64,000 bases of DNA from Streptomyces cupreus (GCF_014257025.1 NZ_JACMSF010000041.1:22136-86135), one strand, 5' to 3'; positions 17,682 to 26,813 are shown, counted from the stretch's first letter. The notes: generated from the sequence alone by a model not told the origin. Made by a program: numbers and translations.

Positions 17682-18356
17682 ATGACCGGCACCGGCCCCG
17701 TCGAGCCCGTCAACGCCCCTGATGCTGACGGGAGTTTCGAGGTCATCGGGGCCGATGCACCGCGCCTCACCGACCGGGTCGCTCAGCGATGGGGCGCGCT
17801 CCCTCCCCGCGCGCGGAAGAGCGCCGTCGCCGCGGGTCTCGCGCTCCTCACCGCCGTCGGAGCCCTCCTTCTCGCCCCCGACGACCCCGAGACCCGCGAA
17901 CCCCTCGACCTCTCCGCCTGGCCTGCCGACGTCACCAGATGGGACTACCTCGGCCTCGCCGAGCACCCCAACTCCCCCACCACCAGGGGAAGTTACCGAT
18001 TCGCCGTATCGGTGCTCCGGGGGCCTGACGTCACCTTGCGGGTCACCGGGGCCGCCTTCGACGGGCTCCGTGCCCAGAGCACCCCTCGTCCCGAGTTCAC
18101 CGTCCCGGGTGGCGCAACTCGGCGCATCACGGTGGAGATTTCCGTATCCGACTGTTCGGAACTGCCCCTGGATGCGGGATTTCACTATCTCGACGTAACG
18201 CTGCGTAACACCCACGCAATACAGCGCCACAGCTTCATCTTCGGTGGCGCATTCTCGCGGGACCTTTCCGATCTTCTTCACGAGGCCTGCGACCCCATAC
18301 CCCCTGGACCGGGCCCACGGCCAATCGGAAGTGCAAGTTCTCAGAATGCGGACTGA
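17682..18356 (+). CDS. Single-pass membrane protein, function unknown
   Basis: A 224-aa protein that I do not recognise as a named family. An N-terminal cytoplasmic part of about 45 residues (MTGTGPVEPVNAPDADGSFE...) precedes one membrane helix (SAVAAGLALLTAVGALLLA), then an extracytoplasmic beta-rich domain ending with the DLSDLLHEACDP segment. The domain has two cysteines that could pair. ATG 17682 lacks a strong ribosome site. The downstream gene is the liv binding protein; similar membrane proteins precede it in other streptomycetes as far as I recall, so it could be functionally related, but this is inference. Confidence 0.6.
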   Translation: MTGTGPVEPVNAPDADGSFEVIGADAPRLTDRVAQRWGALPPRARKSAVAAGLALLTAVGALLLAPDDPETREPLDLSAWPADVTRWDYLGLAEHPNSPTTRGSYRFAVSVLRGPDVTLRVTGAAFDGLRAQSTPRPEFTVPGGATRRITVEISVSDCSELPLDAGFHYLDVTLRNTHAIQRHSFIFGGAFSRDLSDLLHEACDPIPPGPGPRPIGSASSQNAD

Positions 18357-18571
18357 GTGGAAATTCTGCCAAAACGGCTGAGAGCGCCCTCAGGCGAGGC
18401 CTGCCCTCCACCACGTCATAACAAGAAAGTCACAAGGAAGCTCACGACGATGCTCATCCGCACATACCGGGCTTAGAGTCACGGCCAGTCACCGCTCCAT
18501 CGGGAGTTCGGTACCAGCGCGGCACCCGCCGTCCCTACCCGGGACGGGCGTGACTGCGGAAAGGACTGATT

Positions 18572-19813
18572 GTGCGACGTTCCTTGGTGATACTTACCTC
18601 CGTCCTCGCGACCGGAGCTCTGACGCTCACCGCCTGCGGCTCCCGAGACGACAACGGCGGCAGCGACAACAGCGACGGAGACACCACCACCCTGACCATC
18701 GGCGTGGACGCCCCGCTGTCCGGTGAGAACTCCACCACCGGCCTCGGCATCCAGTACGGCGCCCAGATCGCCGTCGACGACGCCAACAAGAACAAGCTCG
18801 TCCCGGGCGTGACCTTCAAGCTGAAGGCCTACGACGACAAGGCGCAGCCCGCCACCGGCCAGTCGAACGCCACGGCGATCACCGGCGACAAGACCGCCGT
18901 CGGCGCCGTCGGCCCGCTGAACTCCGGCGTCGCCCAGACGATGCAGCAGGTCTTCGCCTCGGCCAAGATGGTCCAGATCTCGCCGTCCAACACCAACCCC
19001 GAGCTCACCCAGGGCAAGGACTGGCAGACGTCGAAGAAGCGGCCGTACGACACATACTTCCGCACCGCCACCACCGACGAGCTCCAGGGCAGCTTCGCCG
19101 CCGACTACGCCTACAACGGCCTCAAGAAGAAGAGCGTCTTCGTCGTCGACGACAAGCAGACCTACGGCGCCGGTCTGGCGAAGATCTTCAGCGAGCAGTT
19201 CAAGAAGCTCGGCGGCAAGGTCGTCCAGACCGACCACGTCAACACCGGTGACAAGGACTTCGGCTCACTGGTCACCAAGATCAAGAACTCCAAGGCCGAC
19301 CTGCTCTACTACGGCGGCCAGTACGACGAGTCGGCGCTGCTCACCAAGCAGATGAAGGACGGCGGCGCCAACATCCCGCTGTTCGGCGGTGACGGCATGT
19401 TCGCCACCACCTACATCGAGGCCGGCGGCGCGGCCACCGAGGGCGACCTCGCCACCGCGATCGGCGTCCCCGCGGACACCCTGCCCGCCGCGAAGTCGTT
19501 CATCGAGACCTACAAGGCCAAGGGCTACAAGGGTGACTACGGCGCCTACGGTGCCTACTCCTACGACGCCACCACCGCCATCATCAAGGCTGTGAAGGCG
19601 GTCGTGGACGCCAACGACGGCAAGGTCCCGAGCGACATCAACGACCTGCGTGCCAAGGTCGTCGAAGAGGTCCAGAAGTCGGACTTCGAGGGCCTCAGCG
19701 GCAAGGTCGCGTTCGACGAGTACGGCGACACCACCAACAAGCAGCTGACGGTTTACCAGGTCGAAAAGGGTGCGTGGAAGGCTGTGAAGACCGGCACCGC
19801 CGACCTCGGCTGA
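18572..19813 (+). CDS. livK: Branched-chain amino acid ABC transporter, substrate-binding lipoprotein
   Basis: The periplasmic-type binding protein (413 aa) of a Liv-family importer. A lipoprotein signal (SLVILTSVLATGALTLTACGS) places the lipobox LTAC at the processed cysteine, so the protein is tethered outside the membrane. The type I fold is shown by TLTIGVDAPLSGENSTTGLG, TGDKTAVGAVGPLNSGVAQT and KSVFVVDDKQTYGAGLAK. GTG 18572 follows GGAAAGGA. It is the first gene of the livKHMGF cluster but is separated from livH by a strong hairpin, which probably gives more binding protein than membrane complex. Ligand assignment (Leu/Ile/Val versus other amino acids or amides) is by family only. Confidence 0.93.
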   Translation: MRRSLVILTSVLATGALTLTACGSRDDNGGSDNSDGDTTTLTIGVDAPLSGENSTTGLGIQYGAQIAVDDANKNKLVPGVTFKLKAYDDKAQPATGQSNATAITGDKTAVGAVGPLNSGVAQTMQQVFASAKMVQISPSNTNPELTQGKDWQTSKKRPYDTYFRTATTDELQGSFAADYAYNGLKKKSVFVVDDKQTYGAGLAKIFSEQFKKLGGKVVQTDHVNTGDKDFGSLVTKIKNSKADLLYYGGQYDESALLTKQMKDGGANIPLFGGDGMFATTYIEAGGAATEGDLATAIGVPADTLPAAKSFIETYKAKGYKGDYGAYGAYSYDATTAIIKAVKAVVDANDGKVPSDINDLRAKVVEEVQKSDFEGLSGKVAFDEYGDTTNKQLTVYQVEKGAWKAVKTGTADLG

Positions 19814-19835
19814 CCCAGGCAGCCCACCAGCAACG

Positions 19836-19872
19836 CGGGCCGCGCGGGCGGGGACCCCGACCGCGCGGCCCG
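19836..19872 (+). terminator. Hairpin between livK and livH
   Basis: CGGGCCGCGCGG (19836-19847) and CCGCGCGGCCCG (19861-19872) form a perfect 12-bp stem. Its position after the binding-protein gene suggests partial termination or 3'-end protection so that livK mRNA exceeds the rest. Confidence 0.75.
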
Positions 19873-19963
19873 TTCTCACACCCAGACCCTGCACACGTTC
19901 AGTGCACCCACGACCTTGCACGCGACCAGTGCACAAGACATCCAGCGACATGGAGGCCATGCG

Positions 19964-20893
19964 GTGAACACCCTGCCGCAGCAGCTGGCCAACGGGCTGC
20001 TTCTAGGCTCGATGTACGGGCTGATCGCCATCGGCTACACGATGGTGTACGGCATCGTCCAGCTCATCAACTTCGCGCACGGCGAAATCTTCATGACCGG
20101 GGCCTTCGGCGCCTTCACGGTCTACTTCTACATCCTTCCCGACGGCACCTCGATGGCCGTCGCCGTCCCGCTGATGCTGATAGGCGGTGGCCTCGTGGCC
20201 ATCCTCATCGCCGTCGGCGCGGAGCGGTTCGCCTACCGACCACTGCGCGGAGCACCACGACTGGCGCCACTCATCACCGCGATCGGCCTCTCCCTGGCTC
20301 TCCAGGAAGTCGTCCGCAACTTCTACCCCGGCGCCGACCGCGCCATCGCCTTCCCGGGCCTGGACACCACGCATGACATCGGCTCCATCACCATCAAGGA
20401 CGCCGACATCTTCCTGATCCTCTCCGCGATCGTGTGCATGGCGGCGCTGGCGTACTTCGTCCGCAAGAGCCGTACCGGCCGCGCCATGCAGGCCACCGCG
20501 CAGGACCCGGACACCGCCCAGCTGATGGGCATCGACACCAACCGCATCATCGTGATCGCCTTCGCGATCGGTGGCTTCTTCGCCGCCGTCGCCGCGGTCG
20601 CCTACGGCCTGAAGTACGGCAACATCGACTACCGCATGGGCTTCCTGATGGGCCTCAAGGCCTTCACCGCGGCCGTCCTCGGCGGCATCGGCAACATCTA
20701 CGGCGCCATGCTCGGTGGTCTGGTCCTCGGCATCGCCGAGACCCTGGCCTCCGCCTACATCGACGAGATCCCCGGCATGCAGCAGCTCGGCGGTCAGAGC
20801 TGGGCCAACGTCTGGGCCTTCTGCCTCCTCATCCTCGTACTCCTGGTCAGGCCACAGGGTCTGCTCGGCGAGCGCGTCGCGGACAGGGCGTGA
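19964..20893 (+). CDS. livH: Branched-chain amino acid ABC transporter permease LivH
   Basis: Inner-membrane permease (309 aa) with eight or so hydrophobic helices. Family signatures include LANGLLLGSMYGLIAIGYTM, QLINFAHGEIFMTGAF, GRAMQATAQDPDTAQLMGID (the EAA-type coupling loop) and AFTAAVLGGIGNIYGAMLGG. GTG 19964 follows GGAGG at a good distance; an upstream in-frame codon at 19916 would add unconserved residues. It pairs with LivM to form the channel. Confidence 0.93.
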   Translation: MNTLPQQLANGLLLGSMYGLIAIGYTMVYGIVQLINFAHGEIFMTGAFGAFTVYFYILPDGTSMAVAVPLMLIGGGLVAILIAVGAERFAYRPLRGAPRLAPLITAIGLSLALQEVVRNFYPGADRAIAFPGLDTTHDIGSITIKDADIFLILSAIVCMAALAYFVRKSRTGRAMQATAQDPDTAQLMGIDTNRIIVIAFAIGGFFAAVAAVAYGLKYGNIDYRMGFLMGLKAFTAAVLGGIGNIYGAMLGGLVLGIAETLASAYIDEIPGMQQLGGQSWANVWAFCLLILVLLVRPQGLLGERVADRA

Positions 20894-20897
20894 TCAC

Positions 20898-22703
20898 GTG
20901 ACCGAGATCGAGAAGACCACCCCTGACACGCCGGCCGCCCCCACCCCGGCCGCCCGCGGTCTGATCGCGCTGCCGCTCGCCGCGGCCCGCGCGCTCCTGC
21001 TGGCCGGCGGTATAGCCACCGCCGCCTCCGCCTTCCTCGCCTGGACCTGGACCGACGAGTTCCCCGGCGACCTCACCATCACCGGCTACCCGGGCGGCCT
21101 GCAGTGGCTGACCTTCATCGCCGGTGCGCTCACCGCCCTGTTCGCGCTGTCCTCGTACGGCATCCGCGGCCTCGGCTGGCTGCTGCCCGCCGGGAACAAC
21201 GCCCCGCTGGCACTCACCGCGCTCGGCGGCTTCGCCACCACCTGGTTCACCGTCATCGCCATCTGCACGGAACTCGGCGGTGTGGTCAACCTGGAGCCCG
21301 GCGGCTGGATCGCGGCCATCGCCTCCCTGCTGCCCGTGCTCGGCGCCCTCGCCCTGCCCGAGCAGCTCGGGGAGGACACCAAGGAGAACCTGAAGGCGTA
21401 CGTCGCCAAGCCCGACCGCATCCCCGCCCCGAAGGCGCTCGCGCCCTGGGTCGAGAGGGCGATCATCACAATCGTCACCGCGATCGGCCTGGCCGTCTTC
21501 ACGTACGGCATCGACACGGAATACGGCGAGCTGTTCATCGGCTACCTGATCCTGATCGCCTTCTCCCTGTGGGCCCTGCACACCGCGGGCCTGATGGACC
21601 GTTTCTCCCGGATCGTCGCCCACAACCGCAGCTTCACGCTGGCCATGGGCTTCGTCGCCGCGATCGCGTTCCCCTTCACCCAGACCGACGACCACTACGC
21701 CAACATCGGCGTGAACATCCTGATCTTCGGTACGGTCGCCCTCGGTCTGAACATCGTCGTCGGCCTCGCCGGCCTGCTGGACCTCGGTTACGTCGCCTTC
21801 CTCGGCGTCGGCGCCTACACCGCCGCGCTGGTCTCGGGCTCCGAGTTCTCCCGGTTCTCCGGTGTGCAGTTCCCGTTCTGGGCCTCGGCACTGACCGGCG
21901 CCGCCGCCTCGCTGCTGTTCGGTGTGCTCATCGGTGCCCCGACCCTGCGACTGCGCGGCGACTACCTCGCCATCGTCACCCTGGGCTTCGGTGAGATCTT
22001 CCGTATCGCCGTGAACAACATGGACGGCGACTCGGGTCCGGACATCACCAACGGCCCCAACGGCATCCCGTCCATCCCGGACCTGAGCTTCTTCGGGTTC
22101 AACCTGGGCGAGTCGCACGACATCGGCGGCTTCACCCTCGGCCGGTTCGCCAACTACTACCTGCTGATGGTCCTGATCATGGCCATCGTGGTCCTCGTCT
22201 ACACGCGTGCCGCGGACTCCCGCATCGGCCGATCCTGGATCGCCATCCGGGAGGACGAGACCGCCGCCACCGCCATGGGCATCAACGGCTTCAGGGTCAA
22301 GCTCGTCGCCTTCGCGCTCGGCGCGGCCCTCGCGGGTCTGGCCGGCACGGTCAGCGCCCACGTGACCTACTCCGTCGTGCCGACGCCGTACCAGTTCGCC
22401 GGTTCCACGCCGCCCAACTCGGCGTTCCTCCTGGCGGCCGTCGTCCTCGGCGGCATGGGCACGGTCGCGGGTCCGCTGCTCGGTGCGGCGCTGCTGTACC
22501 TGCTCCCGGAGAAGCTGAACTTCCTCCAGGACAAGTCGCTGCTGGCCTTCGGTATCGCGCTGGTGCTGCTGATGCGCTTCCGCCCGGAGGGCATCATCGC
22601 CAACCGCCGCCGCCAGCTCGAATTCCACGAGACCGGCCAACTCGACGTACCAGAACAAGCGACGCTGACCGACGAACCGGCCGTCACCAAGGCAGGGGCG
22701 TAA
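20898..22703 (+). CDS. livM: Branched-chain amino acid ABC transporter permease LivM, N-terminally extended
   Basis: Second permease subunit (601 aa). The C-terminal 340 residues are standard LivM: NIGVNILIFGTVALGLNIVVG, GLLDLGYVAFLGVGAYTAAL, GAPTLRLRGDYLAIVTLGFGEI, RIGRSWIAIREDETAATAMGI and LAAVVLGGMGTVAGPLLGA. The N-terminal 240 residues are an extra block with additional hydrophobic helices (ARALLLAGGIATAASAFLAW, TFIAGALTALFALSSYGI and others) not found in the compact E. coli-type protein. GTG 20898 is four bases after the livH stop, so translation is probably coupled. Confidence 0.92.
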   Translation: MTEIEKTTPDTPAAPTPAARGLIALPLAAARALLLAGGIATAASAFLAWTWTDEFPGDLTITGYPGGLQWLTFIAGALTALFALSSYGIRGLGWLLPAGNNAPLALTALGGFATTWFTVIAICTELGGVVNLEPGGWIAAIASLLPVLGALALPEQLGEDTKENLKAYVAKPDRIPAPKALAPWVERAIITIVTAIGLAVFTYGIDTEYGELFIGYLILIAFSLWALHTAGLMDRFSRIVAHNRSFTLAMGFVAAIAFPFTQTDDHYANIGVNILIFGTVALGLNIVVGLAGLLDLGYVAFLGVGAYTAALVSGSEFSRFSGVQFPFWASALTGAAASLLFGVLIGAPTLRLRGDYLAIVTLGFGEIFRIAVNNMDGDSGPDITNGPNGIPSIPDLSFFGFNLGESHDIGGFTLGRFANYYLLMVLIMAIVVLVYTRAADSRIGRSWIAIREDETAATAMGINGFRVKLVAFALGAALAGLAGTVSAHVTYSVVPTPYQFAGSTPPNSAFLLAAVVLGGMGTVAGPLLGAALLYLLPEKLNFLQDKSLLAFGIALVLLMRFRPEGIIANRRRQLEFHETGQLDVPEQATLTDEPAVTKAGA

Positions 22704-22709
22704 CGAACC

Positions 22710-23585
22710 ATGACGACACCTGTACTCGAAGCCCGCGACGTCACCATGCGCTTCGGTGGCCTGACCGCCGTCCGCTCGGTCGACTTCACGGTCAACGCCG
22801 GCGAGATCGTCGGCCTGATCGGCCCCAACGGCGCCGGCAAGACGACCTTCTTCAACTGCCTGACGGGCCTGTACATCCCCACCGAGGGCACGGTCTCCTA
22901 CAAGGGCACGGTGCTGCCGCCCAAGCCGCACCTGGTGACCAAGGCGGGCATCGCCCGTACCTTCCAGAACATCCGGCTGTTCGCCAACATGACGGTGCTG
23001 GAGAACGTCCTCGTCGGCCGTCACACGCGCACCAAGGAAGGCCTGTGGTCGGCACTGCTGCGCGGACCCGGCTTCAAGAAGGCGGAGAAGGCCAGCGAGG
23101 AACGGGCCATGGAACTCCTGGAGTTCATCGGCCTCGCCCACAAGCGCGACCACCTCGCCCGCAACCTCCCCTACGGCGAGCAGCGCAAGCTGGAAATCGC
23201 GCGCGCCCTCGCCTCCGACCCCGGCCTGCTGCTCCTCGACGAGCCGACGGCCGGTATGAACCCGCAGGAGACGCGGGCGACGGAGGACCTGGTCTTCGCC
23301 ATCCGCGACAAGGGCATCGCCGTCCTCCTCATCGAGCACGACATGCGCTTCGTCTTCAACCTCTGCGACCGCGTCGCCGTCCTGGTCCAGGGCGAGAAGC
23401 TCGTCGAGGGCACCTCCGAGGTCGTCCAGGCCGACGAGCGGGTCATCGCCGCCTATCTCGGTGAGCCCTTCGAGGGCGAGCCCGGCGAGGCGGAGGCCGC
23501 CGAGGTCGCGGCCGCCGAGGCCGGGTCCACCAACGCCGCGGCCGAGGAGCGGAGCACCACCAGCACCAAGGGAGAGTCCCAGTGA
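22710..23585 (+). CDS. livG: Branched-chain amino acid ABC transporter ATPase LivG
   Basis: ATP-binding subunit (291 aa). Walker A GPNGAGKTTFFN, Q-loop region ARTFQNIRLFANMTVLENV, a LivG-type signature LPYGEQRKLEIARAL, Walker B LLLLDEPTAGMN and the H-loop IEHDMRF are all present. A C-terminal Ala/Glu-rich tail of about 35 residues after AAYLGEPFEG extends beyond the usual end. Six bases follow livM, and its stop overlaps livF. Confidence 0.95.
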   Translation: MTTPVLEARDVTMRFGGLTAVRSVDFTVNAGEIVGLIGPNGAGKTTFFNCLTGLYIPTEGTVSYKGTVLPPKPHLVTKAGIARTFQNIRLFANMTVLENVLVGRHTRTKEGLWSALLRGPGFKKAEKASEERAMELLEFIGLAHKRDHLARNLPYGEQRKLEIARALASDPGLLLLDEPTAGMNPQETRATEDLVFAIRDKGIAVLLIEHDMRFVFNLCDRVAVLVQGEKLVEGTSEVVQADERVIAAYLGEPFEGEPGEAEAAEVAAAEAGSTNAAAEERSTTSTKGESQ

Positions 23586-24298
23586 CCGCACTGCTAGAGG
23601 TCGAGGACCTCAGGGTCGCCTACGGCAAGATCGAGGCCGTCAAGGGCATCTCCTTCAGCGTCGAGGCCGGCCAGGTCGTGACCCTGATCGGCACCAACGG
23701 CGCCGGCAAGACCACGACCCTGCGCACCCTGTCGGGTCTGCTGAAGCCCACCTCCGGGAAGATCCTGTTCGAGGGCAAGCCGCTCACCGGCGTCCCCGCC
23801 CACAAGATCGTCGCGCTGGGCCTGGCCCACTCCCCCGAGGGCCGGCACATCTTCCCGCGCCTGACCATCTTCGAGAACCTCCAGCTCGGCGCGTTCCTCC
23901 GGAACGACAAGGAGGGCATCGCGAAGGACATCCAGAAGGCGTACGACCTGTTCCCCATCCTCGGAGAGCGCCGCAACCAGGCGGCCGGCACCCTCTCCGG
24001 CGGTGAGCAGCAGATGCTGGCGATGGGCCGCGCCCTGATGTCCCAGCCGAAGCTGCTGATGCTCGACGAGCCCTCCATGGGTCTGTCGCCGATCATGATG
24101 CAGAAGATCATGGCGACGATCGCCGAGCTGAAGTCGCAGGGCACGACGATCCTGCTGGTCGAGCAGAACGCCCAGGCGGCGCTCTCGCTCGCCGACCAGG
24201 GCCACGTCATGGAGGTCGGCAACATCGTCCTGTCGGGCACCGGCCAGGACCTGCTGCACGACGAGTCGGTCCGCAAGGCCTACCTCGGCGAGGACTGA
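23582..24298 (+). CDS. livF: Branched-chain amino acid ABC transporter ATPase LivF
   Basis: Second ATP-binding subunit (238 aa). Walker A GTNGAGKTTTLR, signature LSGGEQQMLAMGRAL, Walker B LLMLDEPSMGL and H-loop VEQNAQAAL are intact. The start is GTG 23582 in a GTGA overlap with the livG stop, indicating translational coupling. It is the last gene of the operon and is followed by a long hairpin. Confidence 0.95.
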   Translation: MTALLEVEDLRVAYGKIEAVKGISFSVEAGQVVTLIGTNGAGKTTTLRTLSGLLKPTSGKILFEGKPLTGVPAHKIVALGLAHSPEGRHIFPRLTIFENLQLGAFLRNDKEGIAKDIQKAYDLFPILGERRNQAAGTLSGGEQQMLAMGRALMSQPKLLMLDEPSMGLSPIMMQKIMATIAELKSQGTTILLVEQNAQAALSLADQGHVMEVGNIVLSGTGQDLLHDESVRKAYLGED

Positions 24299-24304
24299 TC
24301 CCCT

Positions 24305-24350
24305 ATGACGAAGGCCCGCGCCCCCAGCCGGGGGTGCGGGCCTTCGTCAT
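24305..24350. terminator. Long bidirectional terminator between livF and the ANTAR regulator
   Basis: A 21-bp stem (24305-24325 with 24330-24350) with one G-U type position closes on a 4-base AGCC loop: ATGACGAAGGCCCGC... pairs with ...GCGGGCCTTCGTCAT. It lies between convergent genes and can serve both. Confidence 0.9.
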
Positions 24351-24364
24351 ACCGGCTGAAGGGC

Positions 24365-25021
24365 TCAGCCCTTGGCGGCCTTCTTCTCCTCGGCGTCCTG
24401 GATGACGGCCTCGGCGACCTGCTGCATGGACATCCGCCGGTCCATCGAGGTCTTCTGGATCCACCGGAAGGCGGCCGGCTCGGTCAGGCCGTACACGGTC
24501 TGAAGGATCGACTTGGCGCGGTCGACGAGCTTGCGGGTCTCCAGGCGCTGGGTGAGGTCGGCGACCTCCTTCTCCAGCTCCCTCAGCTCGGTGAACCGCG
24601 AGACGGCCATCTCGATCGCGGGCACGACATCGCTCTTGCTGAACGGCTTGACGAGGTACGCCATCGCTCCGGCGTCCCGAGCCCGCTCCACCAGATCGCG
24701 CTGCGAGAACGCGGTGAGCATGAGAACCGGGGCGATGCTCTCCTCGGCGATCTTCTCGGCGGCCGAGATGCCGTCGAGCTTCGGCATCTTCACATCGAGG
24801 ATGACGAGGTCGGGCCGGTGCTCCCGGGCCAGCTCGATGGCCTGCTCGCCATCGCCCGCCTCACCGACGACGGAGTAGCCCTCTTCTTCGAGCATCTCTT
24901 TGAGGTCGAGCCGAATCAACGCCTCGTCCTCGGCGATGACGACACGGGTCGTCAGCGGAGGCACGTGCGACTTGTCGTCGTCGGGCGCGTCTACGGGCTG
25001 GGGCGACTCGGGGGCGGTCAC
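24365..25021 (-). CDS. pdtaR: ANTAR-domain response regulator, PdtaR-like
   Basis: A 218-aa response regulator with a receiver domain and a C-terminal ANTAR RNA-binding domain. The receiver has acidic residues E31-D32, phospho-acceptor D76 in VILDVKMP, and the switch Lys in LVKPFSKSD. The ANTAR part (about 155-205) reads LETRKLVDRAKSILQ... AFRWIQKTSMDRRMSMQQVA, the three-helix module that binds tandem hairpins in mRNA and acts by antitermination. It matches M. tuberculosis PdtaR (Rv1626) in architecture and in lying near pyk, polA and rpsA. No cognate kinase is adjacent. GTG 25021 follows GAGGAG. Confidence 0.92.
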   Translation of the reverse strand: MTAPESPQPVDAPDDDKSHVPPLTTRVVIAEDEALIRLDLKEMLEEEGYSVVGEAGDGEQAIELAREHRPDLVILDVKMPKLDGISAAEKIAEESIAPVLMLTAFSQRDLVERARDAGAMAYLVKPFSKSDVVPAIEMAVSRFTELRELEKEVADLTQRLETRKLVDRAKSILQTVYGLTEPAAFRWIQKTSMDRRMSMQQVAEAVIQDAEEKKAAKG

Positions 25022-25121
25022 GGGGGCTCCTCGTTCAGGGGCAGGGGTGCTGCTCCCAAGAGCCTACCTAGCTACGGTATGGTGGACGGGCAGCGGGTCG
25101 AGGTGAACCTTCGATTCATGA

Positions 25122-25196
25122 GCCCCGGTAGCCCAATCGGCAGCAGGCGATGCTCTCAAACAGCATACAGTGTGGGTTCGAATCCCACCCGGGGCA
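25122..25196 (+). tRNA. tRNA with anticodon CAA (Leu), short variable loop
   Basis: A 75-nt tRNA drawn by hand. The acceptor stem GCCCCGG pairs perfectly with CCGGGGC, followed by discriminator A. The D arm is GCC/GGC with loop GG at 25139-25140. The anticodon stem ATGCT/AGCAT encloses CTCAAAC, giving anticodon CAA at 25157-25159 with T33 and A37. The T arm GTGGG-TTCGAAT-CCCAC is perfect. CCA is not encoded. The anticodon reads UUG (Leu), but the variable loop has only five bases (ACAGT), whereas bacterial tRNA-Leu normally has a long variable arm. The gene is divergent from pdtaR and is followed by an intrinsic terminator. Confidence 0.85.
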
Positions 25197-25227
25197 CTTT
25201 TCCTTCGATTCCAAGGTTGCCACCCAT

Positions 25228-25266
25228 AAGCGGATGTTCCCGTTCTCGTGAACATCCGCTTTTTTG
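25228..25266 (+). terminator. Intrinsic terminator after the tRNA
   Basis: AAGCGGATGTTC (25228-25239) pairs with GAACATCCGCTT (25250-25261) and runs into a TTTTTT tract (25260-25265). This is a classic U-tailed terminator, which is rare in such GC-rich DNA. Confidence 0.9.
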
Positions 25267-25370
25267 ACCCGCGGACGTTTGCGCGTAGACCGGGAAGGTC
25301 CGTCCCGGTATCGGCGTCTACACCCTTCAGAAGCAGGGACCTCAAGGACTGAAGAGGGGCCCTCCGCCTT

Positions 25371-26807
25371 CTACTTGGGACTGTCGTCCTCCCCGATGTG
25401 ATGCACCCGCACCATGTTCGTCGAGCCCGACACCCCCGGAGGCGAGCCCGCCGTGATGACCACCGTGTCGCCCTTCTGGCAGCGCCCGTACTTCAGGAGC
25501 AGCTCATCCACCTGGTCGACCATCGCGTCCGTGGACTCCACATGCGGGCCCAGGAACGTCTCCACACCCCACGTCAGGTTCAGCTGCGAGCGGGTGGCCG
25601 GCTCCGGGGTGAACGCCAGCAGGGGGATCGGGGAGCGGTAGCGGGAGAGGCGGCGGGCCGTGTCGCCGGACTGGGTGAAGGCGACCAGGAACTTGGCTCC
25701 CAGGAAGTCGCCCATTTCCGCTGCCGCACGGGCGACCGCTCCGCCCTGCGTCCTCGGCTTGTTGCGTTCCGTCAGGGGCGGGAGGCCCTTCGCGAGGAGG
25801 TCCTCCTCCGCCGCCTCGACAATCTTCGCCATCGTCCTGACCGTCTCGATCGCGTATTTGCCGACGCTCGTCTCGCCGGACAGCATCACCGCGTCCGTGC
25901 CATCGATCACCGCGTTCGCCACGTCCGACGCCTCCGCCCTCGTCGGACGGGAATTGTCGATCATCGAGTCCAGCATCTGCGTCGCCACAATCACCGGCTT
26001 GGCGTTGCGCTTCGCCAGCTTGATCGCGCGCTTCTGGACGATCGGGACCTGTTCCAGCGGCATCTCCACGCCGAGGTCCCCTCGCGCGACCATGATGCCG
26101 TCGAAGGCGGCCACGATGTCGTCGATGGCCTCTACGGCCTGTGGCTTCTCCACCTTGGCGATGACAGGGAGTCGGCGGCCCTCCTCGTCCATGATCCGGT
26201 GGACGTCCTCGATGTCCCGGCCGCTGCGCACGAAGGACAGGGCGATCACGTCGAAGCCGGTCCGCAACGCCCAGCGGAGGTCGGCCTCGTCCTTCTCGGA
26301 GAGAGCGGGGACGGAGACGGCTACGCCCGGCAGGTTCAGGCCCTTGTTGTCGGAGACCATGCCGCCCTCGACCACCGTGGTGCGGACGCGGGGGCCGTCG
26401 ACGGCCGTGACCTCCAGGCAGACCTTGCCGTCGTCGACGAGGATGCGCTCGCCCGGGGTGACATCGCCGGCGAGGCCCGCGTAGGTGGTGCCGCACTGCT
26501 CGCGGTCGCCGTCGGCGCCCTCTTCCACGGTGATGGTGAAGGAGTCGCCACGTTCAAGGAGTACGGGTCCTTCGGTGAAGCGGCCGAGGCGGATCTTCGG
26601 GCCTTGAAGGTCGGCGAGCAGGCCGACGCTGTGGCCGGTCTCGTCGGAGGCCTTTCGTACGCGCTGGTAGCGCTCCTCGTGTTCGGCGTAGCTGCCGTGG
26701 CTGAGGTTGAATCGGGCTACGTCCATTCCGGCGTCGACCAGTTCCTTGATCTGGTCGTACGAGTCGGTGGCGGGGCCCAGGGTGCAGACGATTTTCGCTC
26801 GGCGCAT
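25371..26807 (-). CDS. pyk: Pyruvate kinase
   Basis: Pyruvate kinase (478 aa) makes pyruvate and ATP from phosphoenolpyruvate and ADP. Visible motifs: MRRAKIVCTLGPATDS, MDVARFNLSHG, the catalytic IAKVEKPQAVEAIDDI (active-site Lys), MVARGDLGVEMPLEQVP, ATQMLDSMIDNSRPTRAE and DAVMLSGETSVGKY. The start ATG 26807 lacks a clear Shine-Dalgarno sequence, and a TAGGCT -10-like hexamer sits exactly six bases upstream, so the transcript may be leaderless. Confidence 0.96.
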   Translation of the reverse strand: MRRAKIVCTLGPATDSYDQIKELVDAGMDVARFNLSHGSYAEHEERYQRVRKASDETGHSVGLLADLQGPKIRLGRFTEGPVLLERGDSFTITVEEGADGDREQCGTTYAGLAGDVTPGERILVDDGKVCLEVTAVDGPRVRTTVVEGGMVSDNKGLNLPGVAVSVPALSEKDEADLRWALRTGFDVIALSFVRSGRDIEDVHRIMDEEGRRLPVIAKVEKPQAVEAIDDIVAAFDGIMVARGDLGVEMPLEQVPIVQKRAIKLAKRNAKPVIVATQMLDSMIDNSRPTRAEASDVANAVIDGTDAVMLSGETSVGKYAIETVRTMAKIVEAAEEDLLAKGLPPLTERNKPRTQGGAVARAAAEMGDFLGAKFLVAFTQSGDTARRLSRYRSPIPLLAFTPEPATRSQLNLTWGVETFLGPHVESTDAMVDQVDELLLKYGRCQKGDTVVITAGSPPGVSGSTNMVRVHHIGEDDSPK

Positions 26808-26813
26808 GTTTCG

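Noticed and set aside
20847..23591. 914-codon open frame antisense to livM/livG
   Set aside because: The liv genes have complete family motifs and coupled starts on the plus strand.
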